Source: an uncultured Bacteroidota bacterium (GTDB lineage Bacteria; Bacteroidota; Bacteroidia; Flavobacteriales; Flavobacteriaceae). From it: 64,000 nucleotides of DNA. The notes beneath the pieces were generated by a model. The model worked only from the letters and a program-made list of their open reading frames with translations, searched no databases and had not been told where the DNA came from. This document shows, piece by piece, positions 16,472-28,400 of this stretch (the stretch's first letter is position 1; each line of letters opens with the position of its first letter). A program made the translations under genes and the position numbers. The stretch is taken from positions 36,054-100,053 of the forward strand of contig CACKBL010000008.1 in the NCBI GenBank assembly GCA_902598305.1. Reading direction: 5' to 3'.

Positions 16472-19400
16472 TATTCTTTTATAATTAATTTAGAATCTGA
16501 AACAGTTTGTCCGTTAACCTTAAGAATATAACTACCTTGTGGCAATCCAGAGGTGTCAAGATTTATATTTCTAAGATTTTCGTCTAATGAGAAAGTTTTA
16601 GAAATTAAAAGTCTTCCATTTGCATTAAATAATTCTAAAAGGACTTTTCTATCAATACCCCCTACAAATACATTGATTTCATTGTTAAATGGAACAGGAC
16701 TAACAATCACGGACTCGGAGTTAAAGTAGTTCTTTTCGAAAATCCCCTGACATTCTACCCCTGTTGTTATTTTTACGTTATTTAATCCTTTATCCATTAC
16801 GACTTCAATTTCTGAACTTGTAGTTTCATAGGTATTCCCATTATGGGTAACTATATACTTTCCTGAACCAGATAATGAATACTTTATTGTCTTAGATGAA
16901 CTAGGACTTTTACTGAATACATTTAAAGGGTTAAGATTGTTTACATTAACGTTATAACATCTTTCAAAACTTTCTTTTGGTTGGCCCTCGACAGTGATAC
17001 AAATTTGATAATTACCAGAAATCAGATTATCCATTTCCCATGAAGAACTGATTATTGGTTCATCGTTTTGTTCTACTCCATTAACACTTATATTGTATTT
17101 GTATGTATTGTCATTGAATCCAATTCGAATTGAATTTTGATCTTCACATTTTTCAGACTTGTTAACAGTAAAGCTATTTGGAGCTAAATAAAAGATTGGA
17201 CATCCTTCAGCATCCACAATGGTGTCATAAGGTGTATCTTCACAGATATCATAAGGGTTCCAAACACCGTCATGGTCTGCGTCATCAGTTGCATCTCCAA
17301 CACCATCACCATCCTCGTCACTTTGGTCAGGATTTGGAACAAATGGACTATTATCTAAAATATCACTTATGCCATCACCATCCGAGTCATCTGCAGCTGA
17401 TGCAGGGACAGCTTGAAGTTGGATTGCGGTTGGATCATTTTCAGGAACAACGATATTACTTTGGGTGACCACAATTGGCATAGTTGCTTCTCCGTCAGCT
17501 GTATTAATATTTATAACCTCTACTTCATAAATTCCGTCTCTGTTGTGATCTTGAGGATTTTCAAAGTCGGGAGGACTTATAAATGCTAGATAGTCATCTG
17601 AATCTTCAGATTTACCACCACCTTTTGTTCTACTTTTTACCTCAAAGAGGTGTGCATCATTTCCACCAGAAATTTGTTTTTTTATTTTCCACCTTCCAAC
17701 TCCTCCTCGAGCTGCTTTTGGATTATAATATCTATTATGGTCTACTTTAGGACCGGCAACTTCATTCGCAACATTAAATACCAAAATATTAAAGAATGAT
17801 CTTGTAAATGAATTCGGTATGTCATCAACCAATAAAACTATTCCACTTTGGCTACTTATTCCTAAATTGTTTGTAGCCTCTATGATAACGGTATGGATTG
17901 TTCTGGTCTCATAATCTAATCCCGAAACTAGGTATAAATCCCGACCCTCTAGTCTAAACATCTTAGAGTCTCCACCATCAACAATTCTAAGCTGAACGTC
18001 GTTTTCAAGGGGGTTGTCCTGCTTATTTGTATCCTCTACCAATATTTCTCCAAGTTTGATTTTTAAATTTGAAACATCGTCATCTCTTTTATTTTCCAGT
18101 TGATTAAACGTATGGGCAAATATCTTTGGTGCTTTGAAAGTACAACCGTTTTTATCCACAGATGCTCCAGCAGGAGTTCCTGGACATAAATCTAATTCAT
18201 TTCTTACCCCATCTCCGTCATCATCTTTAATCAATTGAGATAGCTCACAACCAAATTCATCAACATTAGCTTTTTCAGGAGTATCAGGACATCTATCAAG
18301 ATCATTGATAACTCCATCTTTATCATCATCCAATTGACCTTGAGCACAACCCGTGACATCAACCTTATCATCAAGATTTGTTTTTGGACAAAGATCAAAT
18401 TCATCTAGTACTCCATCCATATCCCTGTCTAAACTAACTTGTTTTGGAGAACACCCATATTGGTTTACAGGTTCCCCGAATGGAGTATCTGGGCACCTAT
18501 CTTCTTCATTAGGAACTCCGTCTAAATCCAAATCTTTTATTTTTTGACTCTTAGAACATCCATTTGCGTCAACTGGTTCTCCAATTGGTGTGTTTGGACA
18601 AAAATCAACTTCATCCGGTACCTTATCAAAATCAGAATCTTTTTCATCTATTCTACAGCCGAAAGCATCAACTTTAACGCCTCTCTCTGTATTAGGACAA
18701 AGATCCTCTTCATTTGGCACTCCGTCTAAGTCGGAATCTGTACTTATTATCTGGTCAACTTTTACTTGTGAACATCCAGAAATATCGACTATAGTTCCTG
18801 CTGGTGTGTCAGGACATCTATCAAGAGGATTTGGCACTCCATCTCCATCGTCGTCAAGTAAGTCTTCTAACTCTTTTCTTTGTTTTTTGCTACATCCTTT
18901 GTCATCAACAGGAACGCCAATTGGAGTATCTGGGCATTCATCAAACTCATTTAGCACTCCGTCTAAATCTTGATCGTCAGGATTTAATGAACAACCTTTG
19001 TCATCTACTTTGTCTCCTGGTGGTGTATCAGGACATCTATCATCTTCATTTGGCACTCCGTCAAAATCTTCATCGTTATTTTTTATGGCACAACCTGTAT
19101 CGTCAACAATCCTTCCCTTTGGAGTATCGGGACATAGATCATCTGCTATATGAACACCATCCCTGTCTGGATCTGACTGCTCTCTTGTACACCCATATTT
19201 ATCAACATCTTTGCCCTTAGGGGTACCTGGACATATATCAATTTTATTATTTACTCCATCATCATCATCATCTTTTTGACTAGGAGAACAGCCATTTCTA
19301 TCTGCAGCTTCGTCACCAGGAGTGTTTGGACACTGATCCAAGTAATCTGGAATTCCGTCACCGTCATCATCAAATTGGCTTAAGGAACAGCCACTTGCAT

Positions 19401-22400
19401 CCACTTTTTCTCCGGCAGGAGTACCAGGACACTTGTCAAGCTCATCTTTAACTCCGTCTCCATCGGAATCTACCTTAAGTTCAACTTTATTTTGAGATGG
19501 TGGGTCTGTATTATCAAATGATGAGGTATAATTTCCAGCTAAATCAAAAATTGTATTATTTAGTTTTACCTCAAGCATTTGCCCTCTGGATGGTGTGCCA
19601 GTAAATCCAAATTCTATATCAAATTCTGTATTGTTTTGTTTAATGCTTTCTGGTGTTGGATTTTTCAATGTCAGGGATCCTTGAGAAGTACTTAGTTGGA
19701 AATAATTGACATTATCTAAAGTAGCTGTTGAGTTATTTGATTTATATATTTTTTCATTAAAGGTTAGTCTAACAATTGAATCATTAACTAGTTTTATTTT
19801 TTCAACAAATGGTGCAATATTATCTATTGTATAATAAATTTCCGTTTGATTTGTTCTCTCAGATTTATTGCCATTTGTATCAATCCCTTCTACACTTGCC
19901 GTAACCGTTCCATTAAAATTCGATGGGACATTCCATGAGTAACTCCACGAATTATTGTTACCCGCTGACATTGTTGTGGTAGATAGCCCAGTAAAAGTTA
20001 AAATAGGTAATGCACTAAGAGCTTCATCAGATCGTGCAGTAAGGTCAACTGTATCTCCACCTTTTAAAAGAACATTTTGTCCTGTTTTGTTGTGAGTAAG
20101 AACTATTACAGGTTTTTTAGTATCCCTTAAGCGTACCGAATTATTTGTTTGGGTTACGACAAGAGAATTTCCATCGACATCAAAAAGTGAATTTGCTAGA
20201 ATATTTATGGTCACTGATTCTTGCCCTGAAACCTCTCCAGAAATTGGCAATTCCATAAGGAAATTTTTAGCATCGTTTTGTACGACTGAGACAGGAACTG
20301 TAGCAGTCAGACTTGCCGTTCCACCACTAATTGAAAGCGATATAGCATCTTTATTAAACCCACTTCGAACATTTGCATATCCTCCTGTTACCCATTTCCA
20401 ACCACCTGCTGGTTCAGAATAATTTGCATCATTTTGATCCTGATAAAGGCCAATCCATCCACCTTCACCGGTTAATCTGTTTCCAACATTTTGAACTATA
20501 AAGTCTTTTTCTGCCTGAGATTTTATGGTTGTTAAATACCCTTGCTTGTTATTTCGTGAGTTATTTGCAGCATCCCAAGTCGAAATACCATCACTTATAA
20601 AATAACTGTGGCCCTCAAAGTCTCCGATATATGAATATCCATTCTCTGTTCTTTTTAAGAAATTGAATTCAATAATGTGATGCGATTTATCAAATGTCGA
20701 GTTGTGATCATTTATAGCTCCACCAGGGAAAATTTGTCCTTTACTTTCATCTCCATTTGTATTGTTTGGTTCATCTCCTTCAAAAATTCCAAATGTTCCA
20801 ATGTCCTTACTAAAAGTAACAAGTACTTTTGAATTGGTATTAGAAAGGGTAGTGGTGCTAATCTGTGAAACTTCTTTGTTATATAGCGTAAAGCTAGCTA
20901 GGGTAGAAGTAGCTGCGTTACCAGTAGAGTCATAAACAGAGTTACCAGGAATAGTAATAGATAAAACTTCTTGTCCATTTGGAGTACCCTGTATAGGTAA
21001 GCCTAAATTCACAATGTTATTTTCCAAACTAAATGATGAAGGTCTGTTAGCCGAAAGTGTTGCACTACCACCCGAAATGGATAATTGATAATTTCCAGCA
21101 CTTACAGAGATAGGGGTATAGAAAATTCTTAGCACTCCGTTTGTTGTAGTAGAGCTCCAACCTGGATATCCAATGAAATAAAATTTAAGTGAGTTTGTAC
21201 CATTGTAGTTAAAGTCAGGGTAAGAGGTAGCATTGGATACATCAAAGCTTTGTACTGAATGGGTAAGCGTTGCCCTTCCTATTTGAGTGTTATTTAATTT
21301 AATATTTGCACTTCCATTTGTTCCGCCCCAACCTTGGTCAACTGCATTAAATGTGAACTGAACTTTTGTTACAATGTAACCAGAAGGAACGTTGAGATTA
21401 AAATCGTATGTCCAAGGTGCCCAACTTCCGGTATTTGTTCTTTTAGTTGGAATAGTATAGGTTGTGTAACTAGAGGTAGATGAATTAAATTGAGTATTGG
21501 CTCCTCCAAAAATATTTTCATTATAAACAATTCCTACATTTGAGTTTTCTCTATTTAGTTGTGCAGAGGCAATAAATGGAGCTTGATCATCAAGTAGATT
21601 TATAACAAATGTATTTGTAGCTGACAATTCGTTCCCTACTTTGTCATAAAGCGGATTGGATGATGATCTTTTCACAATCAATTTTTCTGAACCAGAAATA
21701 CTTCCAGATGTGCTATAGCCAATTAAATATCTGTTTGTGCCACTTGCAGTTACAGAAGTTGGGGTTTGAGATGAAAGAGATGCAGTTCCACCAGATAAAG
21801 AAAGTGATATATTTTGAGCAGATATGGTTCCAGTTGCAACTCTAGATGTAAATGCACTGTAAATAGGTTCAGTAAATGTAATAGCAAAAGTTCCATTGGA
21901 TAACAATTCAAAGTTATCAAATGATGGAGGGCTTCTATCAATGTAGATTACCAGTGTTTCTGTTCCAACATAGGTTCTACCCAGTGAGCTAATTCCTGCT
22001 ACTCTAGCCGTTATAGAAGAAACAGTGGTTGTAACCACATTAGTATTCATAGTATAACTCCAAGTGGATGATGAAACCCTTGTCATAGCTGTATTGGATA
22101 CTACATCAGAAATTGTTATGGTGGGTACAGTTGGCGAAGACGACATAGATGCTGAGAACTGAGCGAAAATGGTAAAGGTTTCTGATCCATTTGCCGTGTT
22201 AGTCCTTGCTGGTGGCAAGTTATGTGTTAATGAAACTGATGGGCTTGGACATGTTCCCCATACTGGAGTATGATTATTACTTAAAGGAGATTGTGTTTTA
22301 AAATTATCTGGTAAAGAAGAAATATTTGGAACGCACCATCCTGATAGGTCTTGGTTAAAGGCGCTTGCTGTTCTAAACATTTTTGTCATGTTTGTAGCTT

Positions 22401-25400
22401 TAGAAGTATTCCATCTACCAATATCTTGGTTGAAGGCAGTAGCGCTATTAAACATATAAGAGAAATTTGTTACACTAGAAGTATCCCAGTTTCCAATATT
22501 CTTGTTAAAGCCTGCATTTAATCTAAACATAGAATACATGTTGGTCACTTTGGAAGTATTCCAATTCCCGATGTCTTGATTAAAGGCATCTGCGTTGTTA
22601 AACATTCCTTCCATCCTAGTCACATTTGAGGTATTCCAGTTTCCAATTGGTTGATTAAATGAATTTGCATCTTGGAACATAGACCTCATATCGGTAACAC
22701 TGGAAGTATTCCAATTGCCAATAGGTTGATTGAATGAGGTAGCACCTCTAAACATATTCGCCATATTAGTAACATTGGATGTATTCCAACTTCCTGGTCT
22801 TCCAAGAAAACCATTTGCGTTTCTAAACATATCTTTCATGTTACGAACATTAGTAGTGTTCCACGTTAAATCAGCTGGATGAATAAATCCTATTGCACCA
22901 TAAAACATACCCTCCATATTAATTACTGAAGAGGTTGTCCAAGAACCAAGAATTCTATTAAATTTTTTAGCATCTTGGAACATATAATACATGTTTGTAA
23001 CCTTGGATACATCCCACCCCCCTATATTTCCATTAAATGAGTGGGCGGATCTAAACATTTCATTTGTTGCTGAAACATTAGAGGTATCCCAATTGCTTAG
23101 CTGCCCCGTAAATGTTGCAGCAAAAGAGAACATATACGACATGTCATTAACACTAGATGTATCCCAGTAAGATAACACATCGGAGGAAGTAGTTGATGTT
23201 CCAGTAAAGGAGGAACTCTGGAACATTTTCTGCATATTGACAACATTGGAGGTGTCCCAGGAGCTTATATCTCCATTGAATGTGGTTTTGTCTTTAAATA
23301 AAAGACTCATGTTGGTTACTTTCGATGTACATACGCATGAAACATCGCTTCCATTTGTTACTCTCGTTCTTAGTGCCTGCTCATCAACTACAATGTATTT
23401 CTTCCCGTTAATAATTGCTGTATCGGACACATTGGCTGTAGGACATTTTACGGTGACACCATTCGGGTCTAAATAGATATTTGCCATTTTAAATGTTACC
23501 GAAGCATTTGTAGACTGAGGAGAGCGTCCAAAAGTGTCTGATGCGACAGTACTTGGTAAAATTCGCATACCACCAAATCTTTGGAAGAATAGTGGATTTG
23601 TAGAAGATAAAATTTGTTGTACAGTTCTATCTGCATTAAAAACAGGTAAAGTACTTGAAACAGTAAAATTAAATGACCAAGTATTGGAGGCTAAATTCAA
23701 AATAGAACCTTGTATTTTTGAAATAACAGAGTATTGTTGTGTCGTTGTACTTACTTCAGAGACAATATATTCTACATTCATAGTTGGAGTAGACGACAAT
23801 GTCCTTGAAAACTCAGCTGTAAGTGATACTGTTTCATTGGGTTCTACAATATTATCTTGTTTGTCTGCAAAAGTGAATTCTAGTCTTAATGCATACTGTC
23901 CGGTACCGGTGTTCCTAATAACATTACTTCCATAAGTAGAACTTGTAATTGCAGAGAATGAGGTGGGGACTTCATATATTCCCCATCCAGTTATACCCCC
24001 TGATTTATATATAACAGGACCGTCATAAATGTCCGCATATTGCAGATGAGTAAGGTCTTCCGGTTTTACTCCTTGGCTTGAAAACTCTCTATGGTCGATA
24101 TAAAGCCTACTTCTTCCAGTTCCATAGCCGTTTTGAACAAAATAGGTCCATTCGACAGATCCTGGAGTAGTAAATCCTTTTTTGGTTTTTTCCTGTGTGA
24201 CCGAAACAGTCAGGGCAGGAGGAGCAACTAAATTTATGCCCAAGTATCTATTTGCAACTACAGGACTGCCACCATTATAAATTGTCGTTGTACTTAAAGC
24301 AGTAGAGGATGAATTTGTTCCTGAGTAAGCTGGACCAATTCTAAGCTCTTCATTTCCGGAAGGCAAACCAACTGGTGAACAACCAAATATAAACGACTTA
24401 TTGTCACTGGAGACTTGGAAATTTAGAGGGTTTGAACTTGTAAGTGAAACAGTGCCGTCAGGATCATAAATATTGACCAATACATCGGATGCTTGTAAGG
24501 ACTGCGTTCCGGTTCCGCTGTAAATGGGTGTTGTAAAAGTAAGTGAGCCGATGGAGCTGTCTTGAATAAAAGTTAAATCAAGTAGGTCCATTTCATTATT
24601 TCCTCTGAGGAAAGGGAAACCATCGTTAATATTTCCTGAGATTATCCAAATATCGTCAAAATCCCAACCATTGAAGGTGTCTTTGGTTTTAAATTGCTGA
24701 GTTGTTTTGCTTGCTAGGCCAGATATATTTTGAGACGCACTTGTTGAAGTCGAGTTTGAGCTGTAATTGTAATAATTACCACTACCGCTGGATCCTAATC
24801 CGGATCCTAATCCAACTCCAGCAGCTAATTTCGTACTTACAGAAGAATTTGTTGAGGTCTCAGTTACTGAAACATAGTTGTTTAAAAATTTAACGCCATT
24901 ATAACTTGAATAAAGGGCTTGTCCTGCAAAAGAACCAGTAAATTGTCTGCCATTGATAATACCTCTAGCGTAGGAATTAGAAACTTCAGCATTTGATAAC
25001 GAACCAACCAAGCCTCCCGTATATGTCGCCCCTTTTAAAGTTCCATTAAAATAACTTTTTCTAAGTTTAGAATTAGCTTGCATTTTTCCAATAACCCCTC
25101 CATATTTACTTCCCCCCCACAGGGACGAGGAAACAAGACCTGTGAATGATAAATAAGCAGCTGCCGTAGTAGACTTGTTTCTTCCGATTACACCTCCAAC
25201 AGTTATACTTCCTGTCACACTACTCTCACTAATGGTTATAGTTGAAATTGTAGAATTTCCATTTACGTCTCCTACCAGAGCGCCAACTCTTGTACTTCCA
25301 GTAATGCTGGCATCATATAATTTAACATTAATAATTTCAGCGTTGTTGACATAACCAAATAAACCAATTTCATTTGATGAATTTCTGTTAATATGCAGAT

Positions 25401-28400
25401 CATTAATCCAAAATCCCTGTCCATTATATTTACCTGTAAAGGCGGTAGATGCATTACCAATTGGTATGAAACCTGCACCATTGTTAAGATTAATCGACGG
25501 ATCAGCGTTAATATTTGCTGTTTGTTTGTATACCAGTCCCCATCTATTTGCATCTTGAGAAATCCATCTTAGTTCACCTAAGGTTTTAATTTGATAAGGA
25601 TTGGAATTGGTTCCTGCACCTGTTGGGGTACTTATGCCTGTAGGACAGGTTCCCCAAACTGGGAAGTAATTACTGTTTAAATTCCCATTTTGATTAAAAT
25701 TGCTATGCGTCGTGGAACTTAAACCAGTAACACACCAAGAACTTAAATTTTGATTAAATGATTGATTGAATGCGAACATACCATCCATTCTTGTTACACT
25801 TGAGGTATCCCAATTGCCAATATTTTGATTAAATGAATTTAACCTAAAGGAATTAGCCATATTGGTAACATTGGAGGTATTCCAATTACCAATGTATTGA
25901 TTAAATGAAGTTGCTCTTATAAACATTTCATTCATATTTGTTAAAGAAGAGGTATTCCAATTATTTAATGGTTGGTTGAAACTCGTCGCATCTGCAAACA
26001 TTGACTGCATGTTTGTCACATTGGAAACATTCCAATTTCCAATGTTTTGGTTAAATGAAGTTGCTTCAAGAAACATATTTGCCATGTTTTGTGCACTGGA
26101 AGTGTTCCATGAGCCTATATTTTGATTAAAGGATGTGGCACCTTTAAACATTTCATTCATGTGACTAACTCTAGACACATTCCAGTTTCCAATGGGTTGG
26201 TTAAATGAAGTGGCTCCTCTAAACATATGAGACATATTAGATACTTTTGAAACATTCCAACCTCCAATATTTTGATTAAAAGATGTGGCTCCTTTAAACA
26301 TGTGATTCATATCCTCTACATTTGAAACATCCCAACCTCCAATATTTTGATTGAAGGATGTAGCTGACTCAAACATATTCCTCGTAGTTGTAACATTTGA
26401 AGTGTCCCAAAAACCAATATTGGAATTGAAGTTAGAATTGTTTTTAAATAATTCATTCATATTGGTTACCAATGAAGTACATAGATTTACATTGCCATTT
26501 GAAATTTGACCTGCTATGGTTGAATTGTCAACCACAGTGTACGTAGTACCATTAATTGTTGCTGTAGCGCCTGCTGATAGCCCCTCACATTTACATGTGT
26601 TGTTTGCGAAATATATACGGGGTGCTGTGACAGATACATTGGTTTGATCATTGGTGGTGTTTCCATCTGAGTCATCTCCATCATCTGATACATCAGTTAT
26701 TGACCCCCCACAAACGGGGTATGCAGTTACATATAGTGAGTTTCTAAGCATACCACCAACCGTGTCAGCAATGGTAATTGTATGGGTATGAGTAAAGGCA
26801 GCTTGCCCGCCTGGAATAATAAATCCATCCGAACGATTATTTTGCGAAGCAATATACTTTGACGGATCAGCGATTGAGTACATAGACGATATTACTGAAG
26901 GATACATAGCACTGTTAAAATCAAGCCCAGTTATTGTAGAATTACCAGAATTAGTTACAGTAATATTATATCTAATCGCTTCCCCTACGCTAAGTGTACC
27001 ATCAGAGTTTAAATCAACACTTGTGAATGTTTGAGAAACGTCTAAACCATAAGATGGGGTAATGGTGGAACAACTATTAGTAATGGATAATGCTCCACTA
27101 ATATTAGCAATCGAATTTCCTTGGAAGTTGTTTACATCTCTCCAGCTAAAACCATTTAAGCGATAACTACCAGCTGGATGGGTAACCGAGCTTAATGTGG
27201 TTGACGCTGCAAAGGTTCCATTTTGAGCTGTTCCGTTTATTAGCAACCAAGGTCCAAGATTTGCATAAACATTGTTGCTGTTTACAAAACCTGTTCGATT
27301 AGATCTAATCCAATTTAAATTTACACCGGTAGTATCGGTAGCTTTTACTGATACCGTCACTATGGTGTTGCTTGCTACTCCTGTAGTGCTTGGTGAAATT
27401 ACGACGTTAGAAAGGTGAGGTCCAATAAAATCATTATTGGAGGTATTTGTTACAGTCAGTGCATTTTGGATATTTGCAATTGAATTTCCTTGGAAATTGT
27501 TTACATCTCTCCAGCTAAAACCATTTAAGCGGTAACTGCCAGCTGGATGGGTAACTGAGCTTAATGTCGTTGACGCTGCAAAGGTTCCATCTTGAGCTGT
27601 TCCGTTTATTAGTAGCCAAGGTCCAAGATTTGCATAAACATTGTTGCTGCTTACAAAACCTGTTCGGTTAGATCTAATCCAATTTAAATTTACACCAGTA
27701 GTGTCGGTAGCTCTTACCGAAACAGTGATTATTCTACTACTAGTTGTAACGTCAGAAAATGAGGGTGAAATAATAACGTTAGAAATTATAGGTCCACCAA
27801 AATCTGAACTTGAGCTATTGGTAATAGATAGCGCATTTTGGATATTTGCAATTGAATTTCCTTGGAAATTGTTTACATCTCTCCAGCTAAAACCATTTAA
27901 GCGATAACTACCAGCAGGATGGGTAACTGAGCTTAATGTGGTTGATGCAGCAAAAGTTCCATTTTGAGCATCACCATCTATTAATATCCAAGGTCCAAGA
28001 TTTGCATAAACATTATTGCTGTTTACAAAACCCGTTCTGTTAGAGCTAATCCAATTTAAGTTTACTCCGGATCTATCTATCGCTTTGCAAGTAACCGTAA
28101 TAACTTTTGTATCTGTTGTAATGTTGGTTGAGGATGGAGTAATATCAACATATGAAATTCTTGGACCAACTTGGTCTGCAGGACACGTTCCCCAGACAGG
28201 AGTATTATTATTGGATAAAGAAGAACTAGTTTTGAAATTAGAAGGGAGGGAACTAATCCTTGAAACGCACCAACCAGATAAATCCTGATTGAAGGCTGTT
28301 GCTGCATGGAACAGTCCTCTCATGTTTGTAATATTTGAAACATCCCATGTGCTTATATCTTGATTAAAAGAAGTAGCTCCCCTGAATAATTCTTCTATTC

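Larger units (their letters stand above)
19500..22225 (-). repeat. Ig-like host repeats, two carrying inserted guest domains
   Basis: At least four host units can be aligned by a VTFxExI strand, an [11 protein letters not shown] strand, an SGxxSGxExLTI strand and an NSxxDxxGN end. The loop between the first two strands is short in two units but holds about 128 residues at 21115-21500 and about 143 residues at 20355-20785. Similar Ig-like units occur in many bacterial adhesins. Confidence 0.65.

Noticed and set aside
17178..19220. Plus-strand frames rich in His, Leu and Ser opposite the first giant gene
   Set aside because: Shadows of the Asp-rich thrombospondin type 3 repeats on the minus strand.
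27113..28088. Possible CRISPR-like or insertion-sequence repeats
   Set aside because: Units are about 370 bases, in frame and coding; no short spacers, inverted ends or transposase.
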